A DNA stretch of 42,574 nt from Nitrospinae bacterium CG11_big_fil_rev_8_21_14_0_20_45_15 (GCA_002787235.1 PCWG01000011.1:1-42574), one strand, 5' to 3'; shown: positions 33,741-42,574, numbered from the stretch's first letter. The notes: a model not told the origin generated them from the letters alone. Translations and numbers: made by a program.

Positions 33741-34879
33741 TGCTTCCTCCCTGTCTTCACCGTCTCAAACATTTTCAACAAACCAGCCTCCAATATTTTA
33801 ATATCGTAAAATTCCTGACAGCGTTGACGTGCCGACGCGCCTTTTCTTTGCGCCTCCTCTGGGTTGTCCAGAATGCTGTTAATCGCCGAGGCCAACTGTT
33901 TCGGGCTATCGGGATCGACCAGATAGCCACAATCGTCCAACACTTCGGAAATATCTGAGACGCGTGTTGCAACGATGGGTTTGGCCATGCTCATGGCATC
34001 GAATATTTTTGCGGGCATTTGCCCCGCCGTATCACTGGTTGCGCGTTGTGGAATGGCAATGATATCCGCCGAAGAAAGGTAACTCGGCAGTTGATCGAAA
34101 GGCACTTTGGGGAAAATTTTGATGCGTTCCCTGAATTTTTCATGACGTTTGACCCTATCATCCAATTCTTTTCCCGCCCCGATCACAACTACACAAACCA
34201 AAGGATCAGGAATATCCTCAAGCGCATCAAATAAGTCCTCAATGCCTTTATGCGCACGCGGTGTACCCAAAAACATAACAATTTTTTTAGATTCCAATCC
34301 CAGCTTTTTCTTCATTGCCAGAGCATCAAATTTTTCCGGATTGAGCGTTTGGGTGTCCCTGCAGTGATAAAACAGGGTCCCCGAAAATCGATTTTGCAAA
34401 AAACGATTGCTCACAATAATGGAATCGGCCCGCCCAACCCACTGCTCCATCAACCAGGTGTAAGGCAATCCATTGGGATTGGATAAATTAAAAGACCGAC
34501 CCACCGTTCCCCAAAATCCTGAGTGGAGATAAAACCCCAGCTCCCAATCATCGATATCAACGATGAGCGGTTTTTTTTTGGAGACTATATTTTTTATCGC
34601 TCCGATTCCAAAACTGGTCGGGCGCAGTTTGCAGGCAACCACGATATCGCCGTCGATCGCCTTTATCATCTTGCCCAACGTGGGTAGAAATGCAGGGTAC
34701 CGTTTCCAGGGGAAGGATTTGATGGGCAATTTTATATCCTTCATTGGCTCCCACAAACCACTCGGTTTGATGGGGCCAATCAATTCGACATCATGAACCC
34801 GGGAAACTGCTTGAGCCAATAACGCCGCCCGGCCCAACGAATTGTCAGACAGATCGAAGCATAAGAAACTGATTTTCAA
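33737..34879 (-). CDS. GT4-family glycosyltransferase
   Basis: A 380-aa GT-B protein. The start is MKISFLCFDLSDNSLGRAALL. Donor-site features are MFLGTPRAHKGIEDLFDAL, VVIGAGKELDD and the region PQRATSDTAGQMPAKIFDAMSM. There the usual E-x7-E is changed: the first Glu is absent and the second is Asp. The deviation is like that seen in some GT4 members with relaxed motifs, but it could mean altered activity. It is the first gene of the minus-strand unit 34879-32453, is coupled to the GT9 gene by a TTGA overlap, and is divergent from an ArnT-like gene. Confidence 0.85.
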   Translation of the reverse strand: MKISFLCFDLSDNSLGRAALLAQAVSRVHDVELIGPIKPSGLWEPMKDIKLPIKSFPWKRYPAFLPTLGKMIKAIDGDIVVACKLRPTSFGIGAIKNIVSKKKPLIVDIDDWELGFYLHSGFWGTVGRSFNLSNPNGLPYTWLMEQWVGRADSIIVSNRFLQNRFSGTLFYHCRDTQTLNPEKFDALAMKKKLGLESKKIVMFLGTPRAHKGIEDLFDALEDIPDPLVCVVVIGAGKELDDRVKRHEKFRERIKIFPKVPFDQLPSYLSSADIIAIPQRATSDTAGQMPAKIFDAMSMAKPIVATRVSDISEVLDDCGYLVDPDSPKQLASAINSILDNPEEAQRKGASARQRCQEFYDIKILEAGLLKMFETVKTGRKH

Positions 34880-34948
34880 TGATTGCTCTCCTCCAACCGC
34901 GGTGTGAACCTTTTGTGATGTCGGTTTAATTGCTTCTCTATTTCCGTG

Positions 34949-34954
34949 TATAAT
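34949..34954 (+). promoter_or_regulatory. Perfect -10 box before the ArnT-like gene
   Basis: TATAAT at 34949-34954 lies in the divergent gap. The -35 position 17 nt upstream (TTAATT) is poor. A start near 34961 leaves a leader of about 36 nt before the ATG at 34997, and rules out a GTG start at 34946. Confidence 0.4.
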
Positions 34955-34996
34955 ACAGACCTGCAGTTTACCTTTTCTGGACTACGATTCGCATCT

Positions 34997-36748
34997 ATGA
35001 GCACCAACAATTTTGTACCTTCCCTGATACTGAGAACTCCGTTATGGATATTCTTGTGGGCGACACTGTGCTTCGCGGCATTCAGCTTTCATATCGAAGC
35101 AATCCCGCCTTACCATACCGACGAAAATTTTTACGTCGAATCGGTTCGCAACATGGTCGAGACCGGAGATTATATCACGCCGGTCTATCAGGATAAAAAA
35201 CGCTTTGCCAAACCCCCGCTTTACTACTGGGCCGTCGCGCTCAACTATAAAGTGTTGGGACCGGGGCATGTCTCTGCCAGGCTGGTCTCTGCCTTCATGG
35301 GTGCTCTTTGCATTGCGCTGACTTTTTTTCTGACACGCCGATTATTCGACGAGCCTACCGCCTGGCTGAGTGCTTTCATCTTACCGGGGCTCTATCTGCA
35401 TTTCCAGATTTCGCGTTGGGCGATTACCGATATGATGATGGCTTTCTTCGTTCTTTCGGCGTTTTACTGTAGCCTTCGGAGCGTTGAAAATACCAGAGTT
35501 CGCATAGGCTGGCTCTATTTATTTTACTTTTCCATCAGCCTTGGTTTTCTGACTAAAGGTCCACCTGCGGTGCTGATACCCGCATCTTCTCTGATTCTCT
35601 ATCGCTTCTTCCAAAAAGAGAAAATCCCGTTGCGCGAGTTTAGAATTTTGTCGGGTCTTGTCCTGATACTGGCCATGAATCTGCCATGGTTTTTAACGAT
35701 GTGGCTATTGCATGGCGATGAATTCAAAAATCACATTCTCGGTGCGGAGATCAAAAATCGCGTCATCCACGACCTGCCCTTTTCATTTTATTATTTCGGC
35801 GTTCTCATTCGTTACAATCTGCCGTGGTCCCTGTTTTTCATTTCCGCATTGCTTTACTGGTCAGGGTGGAAACAAAAGGAGGGCTTTAAAAATTTAAAAT
35901 TATCCCCGTGGAAAAAAATACGATTCGTCGCGGGCTCTCTTCGCGAGAATCCATCCCTGCTTTTTTGTCTGACCTGGGTATTCGCACCTATCATCGTGTT
36001 CACCCTGTTCCGGATAGAACACAGCCGCTATCTTCTACCCGTTGCACCCGCCATGGCGGCTTTGCTGGCTCACTTTTTTATCGAACTCAACGCCAACCCC
36101 AACGGATTGAAGTCGATCTTATTCAAAATCCCTTTTTACACAACGCTGGGAATTTATGGGCTAATCGCAATTGCGTCTGCTCTCGCTCTTTGCCTTGTGT
36201 ACCCATTGTCACCGGTGCCTTTGTCCGTACTTCTATTGCCCATCCTGTTATTGCCGGGCACGACCCTGCTGTTTTATGGGTACCGTGCAGGGAAATCATT
36301 GCGTGTGATTATTGCGACCGGAATCTTACAAGTCCTGCTTTTAACTCTTGTCAGTGGCTCGGTTCAGACCTATTTCAACCGTTCTCCAATGCAAGTATTC
36401 GCTGATAAAATTTTGGAAGTAGGATCAGGAAAAGAAGAGTTGGCTCTTTTTCAAGGCTCCAGTCATCGCGCTCGTCTGGGAATCATGACGGCCCAAAGTG
36501 CTTATAATTTTGAGGAGATAAAGGAACTCATCCATTTCATCCAAACACCCGGTCAGAAATTTATTGTCATGAAAGAAAAGGACTGGCAAACAAATTTCCA
36601 GAATTTGCCATTGCGAAAGATTGCAGAAGATCAACTTTGGCAAAGCAAAAAACAGGACAAAGGTTTGATCGGCAAAATATTAAGCGACGGTATCCTCCAG
36701 CATAGGGACGATCTGCTGGAAACTCATGTTCTTTTTTCCACTTTCTAA
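34997..36748 (+). CDS. ArnT-like (GT83) lipid-linked sugar transferase
   Basis: A 583-aa polytopic inner-membrane GT-C enzyme. After the first helix it has the periplasmic loop PPYHTDENFYVESVRNM, in which DE is the catalytic acidic pair of the ArnT/PMT family. KKRFAKPPLYYW and then RWAITDMMMAFF (second acidic site), LTKGPPAVLIP and EHSRYLLPVAPAMA follow. About eleven helices and a soluble C-terminal region (about 465-583) match the family. Such enzymes move a sugar from undecaprenyl phosphate to lipid A or glycan at the periplasmic face. The ATG at 34997 is chosen because the -10 box covers the upstream alternative. Confidence 0.92.
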   Translation: MSTNNFVPSLILRTPLWIFLWATLCFAAFSFHIEAIPPYHTDENFYVESVRNMVETGDYITPVYQDKKRFAKPPLYYWAVALNYKVLGPGHVSARLVSAFMGALCIALTFFLTRRLFDEPTAWLSAFILPGLYLHFQISRWAITDMMMAFFVLSAFYCSLRSVENTRVRIGWLYLFYFSISLGFLTKGPPAVLIPASSLILYRFFQKEKIPLREFRILSGLVLILAMNLPWFLTMWLLHGDEFKNHILGAEIKNRVIHDLPFSFYYFGVLIRYNLPWSLFFISALLYWSGWKQKEGFKNLKLSPWKKIRFVAGSLRENPSLLFCLTWVFAPIIVFTLFRIEHSRYLLPVAPAMAALLAHFFIELNANPNGLKSILFKIPFYTTLGIYGLIAIASALALCLVYPLSPVPLSVLLLPILLLPGTTLLFYGYRAGKSLRVIIATGILQVLLLTLVSGSVQTYFNRSPMQVFADKILEVGSGKEELALFQGSSHRARLGIMTAQSAYNFEEIKELIHFIQTPGQKFIVMKEKDWQTNFQNLPLRKIAEDQLWQSKKQDKGLIGKILSDGILQHRDDLLETHVLFSTF

Positions 36749-36795
36749 CCCGCAAGTACAACGAAATCCGGTTTACATTGATTCAGACTCTGCCC

Positions 36796-38274
36796 TTATC
36801 TCACGGGCGGGAAATCACCTTCTGAAAAATCGTACCGAACATTTTTTCTATTTTCAGCCGAGGTGAAATAGGCATAAGTTTTTTCGGCCTGAATCAAATA
36901 GAATTTTCCGGGGAAAAGCTCTTCCATTTTTCGCCATTGAAACGTTGCTGTAAGCCAGGTGGATCTAGGATCTTTTTCAATGGCCTCAAACAATTGTTCC
37001 GGCTCCTGAAGGGGATAGTCCAGATTTCTCCCGGAATAAAAAATAACCGACTGCTTCGGATTCCACTTCGAAAGTTTATAAGAGCCCACCTTTCCATCCG
37101 GGGGAACGTTCAAATTGATGATGGAAGCCAGCTTGCGGACTTCAACACTGCTGGGTTTCAACGAAACTTTAACTTCCAGCGGTGTCGCATTGATAACAAT
37201 GGCGGTCACCATGATCGTTCCAATGCTTACATACAATAACTTTTGCCTGAATTTTTCACTCGTCCAGTCAGAAATCGACTTGGCTGTGACAATCGCGAGG
37301 GCGGGGAAAATCATAAACAGATATCGCAGGGTTTGATTGGCACTGTAGCTCATGATGCAGATAACCACCGTCGGCCATAAAAACAGAAACAAGGTGGCTG
37401 AATCTTTTTCTTTGAACGCTCGACGGCCAAAAACAACCATGGCCACCGCTGTGAAAGGTACCCAGGGCCAATAGTTTCTCCCAAAATCGCGGAAATATCC
37501 CAGGAAATATAAAGGGTCGCTCTCTGTGGCATTTTGACTGACACCAAATAAAGTCATATGCGCACGCAGAAAATGTCCTTCTATAAAATCATTTCCAAAT
37601 TTTAAATAGTTCACCAGAAACCAAAGCGAACCCAGAATCACCGCCAGCAACCATCCTGCCCAATAACGCCGATTGAACAGGCCTCTCCAACCATCCCGGG
37701 CCAAGATAAAGAAAAAGCCTATCACCAACGGGAAAAAGCCTAAAATACTTTTCGTCCAGACTCCAAAGGCTGTGAACACAGCATAAAGGATATAAAACCT
37801 GCCGTCTTTTTGCGCTTTCCAGAAACAGTACATGGCCGCTGTTACGCAAAAGGCCAATGGAACGTCTAACATGGCTCGACGGGCACCATCGATATACATT
37901 CCGGGAAAGATCAATATGAATGCGGCAAAAAAAGCAATCCAATCGTCTTTATAAATTTCTTTGGCCAATGAACGGGTCATCAGAACGGTAGCCATTCCCA
38001 TGAGTGCCGGGAAAAATGTTGCGGCATAGGTCGAAACACCAAATACCTTGTACGCCAAACCCGTGAGCCAAAATACGAAGGGTGGATTTTCAAATGAGGG
38101 GCCATCCATGTAAGTAACAACCCATAAGCTGTTGGAATCAAATATTTGCTTGGCCTTCAAAGCATAATAAGCATCGTCAAAATTGGAGAGACCTCCGTCC
38201 AATTGACGCCCAAAAAAAATCAAAATCATTGAGTAAACTAAAAAAACCAATTGAAATTTTCTATCGTTCAGCAT
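36796..38274 (-). CDS. ArnT-like (GT83) lipid-linked sugar transferase
   Basis: A 492-aa polytopic GT-C enzyme. The catalytic acidic pair is in GGLSNFDDAYYALKAKQ. GPSFENPPFVFWLTGLAYKVFG follows in pieces, then GARRAMLDVPLAF, WTKSILGFFPL and the NQTLRYLFMIFPALAI region. It shares layout but little close wording with the convergent GT83 gene at 34997-36748, so the two likely handle different sugars or acceptors. AAAGGAA precedes the ATG at 38274 by 5-6 nt. A GTG at 38295 is rejected. It follows a polyprenyl-phosphate sugar synthase-like GT2 gene by 57 nt, the probable maker of its donor. Confidence 0.92.
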   Translation of the reverse strand: MLNDRKFQLVFLVYSMILIFFGRQLDGGLSNFDDAYYALKAKQIFDSNSLWVVTYMDGPSFENPPFVFWLTGLAYKVFGVSTYAATFFPALMGMATVLMTRSLAKEIYKDDWIAFFAAFILIFPGMYIDGARRAMLDVPLAFCVTAAMYCFWKAQKDGRFYILYAVFTAFGVWTKSILGFFPLVIGFFFILARDGWRGLFNRRYWAGWLLAVILGSLWFLVNYLKFGNDFIEGHFLRAHMTLFGVSQNATESDPLYFLGYFRDFGRNYWPWVPFTAVAMVVFGRRAFKEKDSATLFLFLWPTVVICIMSYSANQTLRYLFMIFPALAIVTAKSISDWTSEKFRQKLLYVSIGTIMVTAIVINATPLEVKVSLKPSSVEVRKLASIINLNVPPDGKVGSYKLSKWNPKQSVIFYSGRNLDYPLQEPEQLFEAIEKDPRSTWLTATFQWRKMEELFPGKFYLIQAEKTYAYFTSAENRKNVRYDFSEGDFPPVR

Positions 38275-38331
38275 TTGTTTCCTTTGCGAGCACACTTATT
38301 CTTGATTTGATATTTTCAAAACACCTTCGGC

Positions 38332-39087
38332 CTACTGAGAAGTTATTGAGTCGGGTATCTCGTTGTAAAGTCCTCGCCAGTCATTCAGACGAATTTTGAG
38401 CAATCCCAGGAACATATAAGCCGGATCGATCCAGATACGGACCCGGGAGGCCTCGACATGGTGCCATTCTACCGGGATTTCCCTGATCGTCATTCCATAT
38501 TTTTGCGCGATGAATAACAGTTCGACATCAAAACTGAATCGTTCAATCGTCATCTTTGAAAAAATTGATTGAAACTTTTCGCGTTCAAAACATTTAAACC
38601 CACATTGTGTGTCAATGAGCCCTTTTACAGTCAAAAACTGAACCAATGTATTGAAGAAACGCCCCATGCCCTGACGATACCATTTTTGCCTGACAACAAC
38701 GTTTGATTCAGCAAGTGAACGTGAGCCAATCGCTATATCCGCACCCTGTTCCAATGCATCGAACAATTTCTCAATTTCTTTCAGTGGAGTGGAAAGGTCG
38801 GCATCCGAAATTAAAACCCGGTTTCCCTGTGCCGATGCAACCCCTGTTCTCACCGCATAACCTTTTCCGCGATTTGATTTCAGACGAATGACCCGGCATT
38901 CCGAATCGTCGAAATATTTCCCAGGAACATCCGCAGTGCCGTCGATACTGCCATCATCTACAATCAACAATTCCCATGAGTAGTTTTGTAGCTTCAAAAA
39001 TTCTCTCAAAACCGGCAGGGTTTTTTGGAAACGGATGGCTTCATTGTAGGCAGGAACCACAAGGGAAAGAAAGGGAGCCACGGTCAT
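38332..39087 (-). CDS. Polyprenyl-phosphate glycosyltransferase (Alg5/DPM1-like GT2)
   Basis: A 251-aa GT-A enzyme that attaches a sugar to a polyprenyl phosphate, making a donor for periplasmic transferases. Motifs are LVVPAYNEAIRFQKTLP, IVDDGSIDGTAD, ISDADLSTPL (DxD) and the Alg5-type MGRFFNTLVQFL then DTQCGFKCFER, with IREIPVEWHH near the end. No extra C-terminal membrane domain is present. It is just upstream of an ArnT-like gene on the same strand, and together they form a make-donor/use-donor pair. Confidence 0.92.
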   Translation of the reverse strand: MTVAPFLSLVVPAYNEAIRFQKTLPVLREFLKLQNYSWELLIVDDGSIDGTADVPGKYFDDSECRVIRLKSNRGKGYAVRTGVASAQGNRVLISDADLSTPLKEIEKLFDALEQGADIAIGSRSLAESNVVVRQKWYRQGMGRFFNTLVQFLTVKGLIDTQCGFKCFEREKFQSIFSKMTIERFSFDVELLFIAQKYGMTIREIPVEWHHVEASRVRIWIDPAYMFLGLLKIRLNDWRGLYNEIPDSITSQ

Positions 39088-39182
39088 AAGCAGGGAGCGT
39101 CAAATTGATGTGTGAAAGGGTCAATGACTGATGCGAAAGGAACAGCAGGGGTTCCGTTCTCTATAGGATACGAATCCAATTC

Positions 39183-39455
39183 TTATAACAATCGGTTGAG
39201 CTCTTGCCTTTCCTCCTGCGAACGTTCTGACGGAAACAAGATACCAAATGTTTCCAAACGCCAGACCAACAGGTCCAATCCTTTTAATAGATAAAACCAG
39301 TGGAAAGCGGCATAGATCAAACTTTTTCTTCTGATCCCGCTACGACATAGAACAAAGTCACTCAGTTCGCGTCGCGAGCGTCTGATCAACGGCCAATTCG
39401 CGCGTTCTCTGAAAATACCGATCAGTCGAAAGAAATTTAACACTCGTATCTGCAT
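39183..39455 (-). CDS. Small basic protein, unknown
   Basis: A 90-aa predicted protein without a recognised family. It is rich in Arg and aromatic residues (RRSRRELSDFVLCRS, then LIYAAFHWFYLLKGLDLLVW), with a moderately hydrophobic central stretch and a charged end ERSQEERQELNRLL. Codon usage looks like that of its neighbours, which favours a real gene. There is no ribosome site before the ATG at 39455, and a start at 39464 is also possible. It lies upstream of the GT2/GT83 pair on the same strand. A partial or decayed gene is possible. Confidence 0.42.
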   Translation of the reverse strand: MQIRVLNFFRLIGIFRERANWPLIRRSRRELSDFVLCRSGIRRKSLIYAAFHWFYLLKGLDLLVWRLETFGILFPSERSQEERQELNRLL

Positions 39456-39611
39456 AAAAAACAATGAAAAATTTAAAGGTATGACCTGGCATTAAAACGA
39501 ACATTTAATTTTTATAAAATCGCCTATATACTATAGCAACGACTCATGTAAGTAAAGATACCCGTTTGCCGATAAAGCACGTAATTCTATCTCACCACAA
39601 ACAACTAAATA

Positions 39612-41405
39612 ATGACGCATAAGAAATTAGATCAGGATGCACGTCATCTGATTGAACCCGATGACAAATTTGTTGCATGGCATTTTGCTTATCTCGCCAA
39701 AATGGTGGCAGTCGATAGCCGAAGCTTTGGCGTTGCCGAGTTTGAGGGAGACCGCAAAGTTCCTAGCGATATGAAAGAAATCCTCGCTCTGGCAGAGGAT
39801 TATTTACGACAGATTGGCTTTACCTCGATAAAAATCAATCAAAATACATCGGGATCGGCGCATCCCTTTCCCCTTTTGTTGGCGCAAGGTCCTTTGGACC
39901 CCGAAAAACCCACCATCCTTTTTTACGCGCATCTGGACAAACAACCCTATATGGATGATGGAAATTTCCTGAAATGGGATGGAGTCCCCCCCACTGAGTT
40001 GACTTGGAACGCCGATCGAACCCGTGCCTACGGGCGCGGTGCCGCGGATGATCTGAGTGGTGTCATCTCTATTGGCATGAGCGTTCACGCTCTGTTGAAA
40101 ACTCTCGAGGCCGAGGGGAACGAAGATCCGTTTTCAAAAATGCCCTGCAATATAAAAATAATGTACGAAACCGAGGAGGAATGCGGATCACACTCCCTCT
40201 CCCTTCAAATCAAACAAAACCCCGATTTTTTCAAAGAAATAGACTGCGTCATCATCACCGACGTGGTCAATCCTGCCACCGGTGTCCCTGGTCTCACCGC
40301 TTCGTTGCGCGGCATCCTCCAATCCGAAATCGAATTGGAAAAGGTAGATCCTTCAAACCCAGAGGATCCTCAAACGGTACTCTACAAAATACTGGCAAGC
40401 CTTATTCATGAGAACCATTCCCTTGCCGTCGACGCAATTGCCCAAGCCGACATCCCTCTGACCGACGAGGAAAGAGACGGGTTGCGTCAGGTACCCATGA
40501 CCGTCAACGACTTGCGAGACATGGCCGGCATCTTGCCAGCAATTGCAATGACCGTTCCCGACGACAAGGAATCGGTTCTCGCCGCTCAATTACGCAAATC
40601 ATTCGCAAACGTTCGTCCCGGACATCGCGTCACAGGAAGCGTTGTTTTGGGTCAGGCAGGCGTTCGCATCAAATTCAAAGGCTCTCCGATTGAACAAAAT
40701 CTGGAGCAGGGTCTGAGAAGTTTGATCGAAGAAAAGAATACATTCCACTTGCAGGTCCAGTTTGAAAAAATTTCGCAAAATACAGGGCAGGCCGAATTCG
40801 ATCTCATCATGACCGCATCCAGCAAAGACCCCCATTCAGGAGTCACCGGCGGCCCTTTTCCCATTGCCGAATTGCAAATCGCCAAAATGGTCGAAAGCAT
40901 CGCAAACCATTACGGCTCACTGAACATTGAAACGCGCTCATTAAATCTTTCGCAAAAGGATCAAGGCCGGTTGTTCGACTCATCCATTGCTAAAGCAATT
41001 GTGGAAATTCGGATCGCCGCAGGGAACCTTCATGAAGAAGCACAAGATCATTTAAAAAAGCATTTACTCGCACATGCGCCCGAAGGATTTCAACTCAGAA
41101 TCAAAAGCGATAAAGGGGCAAACCCCTGGCGAACAGAAATATCAGACCCGATTTTCCAACAGATTCTGAAATCTCTCGAAGTTGGTTATCACACAAAGCC
41201 ATGTCTATATGGGTGTGGAGGGAGCATTCCCTTTGTTCCCAAGCTCATGGAAGCACTCGGCCCCATACCCCCTCTGTGTCTGGGGGCTTACGATACCGAA
41301 TCTCGGATGCATGAGCCGGGTGAAAGCTTATCCATTCCAGATCTTTTAGGGTGTACCCGCACCATTATAAATTTCATAACTGAACTGGACAAAATAGATA
41401 AGTGA
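39612..41405 (+). CDS. M20-family metallopeptidase
   Basis: A 597-aa zinc peptidase of the M20 (dipeptidase/deacylase) family. The first metal ligand is in LFYAHLDKQP (H107, with catalytic D109). The bridging Asp is in GRGAADDLSG. The catalytic Glu pair is in YETEEECGSHS, and IITD gives the next ligand. The final His is probably in ESRMHEPGESL. A dimerisation domain lies between about 225 and 440. Length is above the usual 450-500 aa because of a longer central part (LTDEERDGLRQVPMTVND). No signal peptide is present, so it is cytosolic. The substrate is unknown. Confidence 0.9.
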   Translation: MTHKKLDQDARHLIEPDDKFVAWHFAYLAKMVAVDSRSFGVAEFEGDRKVPSDMKEILALAEDYLRQIGFTSIKINQNTSGSAHPFPLLLAQGPLDPEKPTILFYAHLDKQPYMDDGNFLKWDGVPPTELTWNADRTRAYGRGAADDLSGVISIGMSVHALLKTLEAEGNEDPFSKMPCNIKIMYETEEECGSHSLSLQIKQNPDFFKEIDCVIITDVVNPATGVPGLTASLRGILQSEIELEKVDPSNPEDPQTVLYKILASLIHENHSLAVDAIAQADIPLTDEERDGLRQVPMTVNDLRDMAGILPAIAMTVPDDKESVLAAQLRKSFANVRPGHRVTGSVVLGQAGVRIKFKGSPIEQNLEQGLRSLIEEKNTFHLQVQFEKISQNTGQAEFDLIMTASSKDPHSGVTGGPFPIAELQIAKMVESIANHYGSLNIETRSLNLSQKDQGRLFDSSIAKAIVEIRIAAGNLHEEAQDHLKKHLLAHAPEGFQLRIKSDKGANPWRTEISDPIFQQILKSLEVGYHTKPCLYGCGGSIPFVPKLMEALGPIPPLCLGAYDTESRMHEPGESLSIPDLLGCTRTIINFITELDKIDK

Positions 41406-41411
41406 TATAAA

Positions 41412-41453
41412 ATGGTTACACAAGAACTGAACCTGAATTTTGACCGATTATGA
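41412..41453 (+). other. Possible 13-codon leader ORF before the HD-GYP gene
   Basis: An ATG at 41412 opens a 13-codon frame (MVTQELNLNFDRL) whose TGA stop overlaps the HD-GYP ATG as ATGA. The spacing would let ribosomes finishing the leader restart on the main gene, which has no ribosome site of its own. The leader's own ribosome site is weak, so this is tentative. Confidence 0.25.
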
Positions 41454-42418
41454 GCAATGAAATAGAAAATCAATACCGCCCCATCGACCTTGAGTTTTTG
41501 AGAAATGGTGGGGAGGATTTTGACATATTCACCAAAACAAAAGAGTTTGGCACGACGAAATTCATCCGCTTCGCCAGTTCTGCCCCAGAACATCAAGACC
41601 GCATCAGACGGATGGTAGAGTCGGGTGATCACGAAATAAGCTTCTACATCAAAGAAGAGGATTTATTCAAATACTATCGCCATGCAACTCATTCCTTGCG
41701 TGACTTTGTCTCAGATGCATCTGTTCCTGTCGAAAAAAAAGCTGAAAAGGTGTACGAAGTATCCAAGGGAGTGATGAAGGAATTCTTCGACTACAATGCA
41801 TCAGGAAAAATTCTGGAATCCTCTGAAGAAGTCATGGGAATGATGGAAGAGTGCATGTCCACAACCAATTTTGGCTTTAAGGGCATCGCAACTTTGACAA
41901 GCAAGGATTATTACACTCACACTCATAGTGTAAACGTTGGACTCTATTGCATGACTCTCGGAGTAAAAATAAAAATGCCGCGAGAAGAAATCAAAGCCCT
42001 CGGGCTGGGAGGGATGTTACACGATGTCGGCAAGAGCCAAATTGACAGTGAGCTCATTAACAAAAATGGCAAATTGAGCGATGCAGAATTTGAGGCAATG
42101 AAGTCCCACGCACCCATAGGCGAAAAAATTCTTGCAGATATGCAATGCTATGGCAGTAAAGTGGTTTGCATGGCGGGACAACATCACGAAAAATTCGCCG
42201 GCGGCGGCTATCCGCTCGGTCTTCGAGGAGAAGAGATTTCTGTGTACGCCCGAATCTGTAAAATAATGGACGTTTACGATGCACTTACCACACGACGCTC
42301 CTACAAACTTGCAATGCGTCCGTTCGATACACTGGCACTCATGACCAAACAGATGGCCGGCGATTTTGATCCCAAACTCATGCATCTGTTCATCAAACAT
42401 ATGGGGCCTGAACTTTAA
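41450..42418 (+). CDS. HD-GYP domain protein (cyclic-di-GMP phosphodiesterase type)
   Basis: A 322-aa cytosolic protein. Residues about 1-130 are a variable N-terminal domain of the kind found ahead of HD-GYP (DUF3391-like position). The HD-GYP domain follows: HTHSVNVG, MLHDVGK (H191, D192), KSHAPIGEKIL, GQHHEKFAGGGYP (H245, H246, GYP at 253-255) and IMDVYDALTTRRSYK. All metal ligands are in place. The usual Asp of H-H-E-x-x-D-G is alanine (A250), but that residue is not a metal ligand. Known members break down cyclic-di-GMP. It is near a surface-glycan locus, fitting control of biofilm or envelope state, though no direct link is shown. Confidence 0.92.
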   Translation: MSNEIENQYRPIDLEFLRNGGEDFDIFTKTKEFGTTKFIRFASSAPEHQDRIRRMVESGDHEISFYIKEEDLFKYYRHATHSLRDFVSDASVPVEKKAEKVYEVSKGVMKEFFDYNASGKILESSEEVMGMMEECMSTTNFGFKGIATLTSKDYYTHTHSVNVGLYCMTLGVKIKMPREEIKALGLGGMLHDVGKSQIDSELINKNGKLSDAEFEAMKSHAPIGEKILADMQCYGSKVVCMAGQHHEKFAGGGYPLGLRGEEISVYARICKIMDVYDALTTRRSYKLAMRPFDTLALMTKQMAGDFDPKLMHLFIKHMGPEL

Positions 42419-42574
42419 CTGATTTTAGAACCCTGGAACCTCTTCATCCCCTCACAAAAGCCTCTTCAATCGACTGCAATCATAGAATAAAAGACTTGAA
42501 TTTTAGTAGGCTGAAAACTATTGATCTCGTGTAATATATAAAATGAAGATTTGACCCCTTATAATTCTTCTGAT

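Noticed and set aside
1-42574. CRISPR arrays, tRNA or rRNA genes, insertion sequences, prophage or integrase genes
   Set aside because: None is seen. There are no regularly spaced repeats, no cloverleaf-like segments that stood out, and no transposase or integrase motif in any frame examined by eye.

Overview
The window is chromosomal DNA of a Gram-negative bacterium. It is of middling GC and densely coded, with many genes starting at TTG or GTG and many neighbouring genes overlapping by 4 nt. Periplasmic c-type cytochrome and thioredoxin genes, LPS-core-type glycosyltransferases (four GT9 domains) and ArnT-like lipid-linked sugar transferases point to an outer membrane. The overall flavour resembles Nitrospinota or deltaproteobacterial genomes, but that placement is an impression from gene content, not a demonstrated assignment.

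Layout. (1) 1-111 is the tail of a broken ABC-transporter ATPase. (2) 403-4234 (minus) is a periplasmic/outer-membrane cassette: two paralogous His/Cys-rich exported proteins bracket a Met-rich outer-membrane protein, a lipoprotein cytochrome c, a TlpA-like thioredoxin and an exported protein of unknown function. Metal (perhaps copper) handling is suspected. (3) 4551-9396 holds housekeeping genes (gpmA, priA), a tiny membrane protein and an AttH/CrtC-like lipocalin. (4) 9447-39087 is a 30-kb surface-glycan locus split into several divergent transcription units. (5) 27323-28087 holds small cytosolic genes, including a double CDGSH protein. (6) 39183-42418 has a small unknown gene, an M20-type peptidase and an HD-GYP phosphodiesterase.

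Most interesting content. From 13882 to 19437, behind its own predicted promoter, lies methyltransferase - FkbH - acyl carrier protein - MBOAT - 50-aa membrane microprotein - SGNH hydrolase. The microprotein (18168-18320) has one membrane helix and ends exactly in the hexapeptide FIYAGF. That is the C-terminal F-x-Y-x-x-F type 'acyl shuttle' motif of DltX and of AlgI-like MBOATs. The set is therefore, part for part, a Dlt-like (D-alanylation-like) machine in a Gram-negative glycan locus: FkbH would replace DltA as acyl loader, with ACP = DltC, MBOAT = DltB, microprotein = DltX and SGNH = DltD. Since FkbH proteins are known to load glyceryl groups from 1,3-bisphosphoglycerate, the inferred cargo is a glyceryl-type acyl ester rather than D-alanine. 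A second MBOAT/SGNH pair (29636-32407) has the same motif (FIYIQF) fused to the MBOAT C-terminus, so the locus carries both architectures. A further hidden 46-aa membrane protein (32453-32593, DUF5989-like) sits next to that pair.

How the rest fits. A split CapF (reductase plus cupin) makes or modifies a nucleotide sugar. GT2, GT4 and GT9 enzymes assemble a core or oligosaccharide at the cytoplasmic face. An Alg5/DPM-like GT2 and two ArnT-like GT83 proteins add sugars from polyprenyl-phosphate donors at the periplasmic face. The MBOAT/SGNH sets would then acylate the exported glycan.
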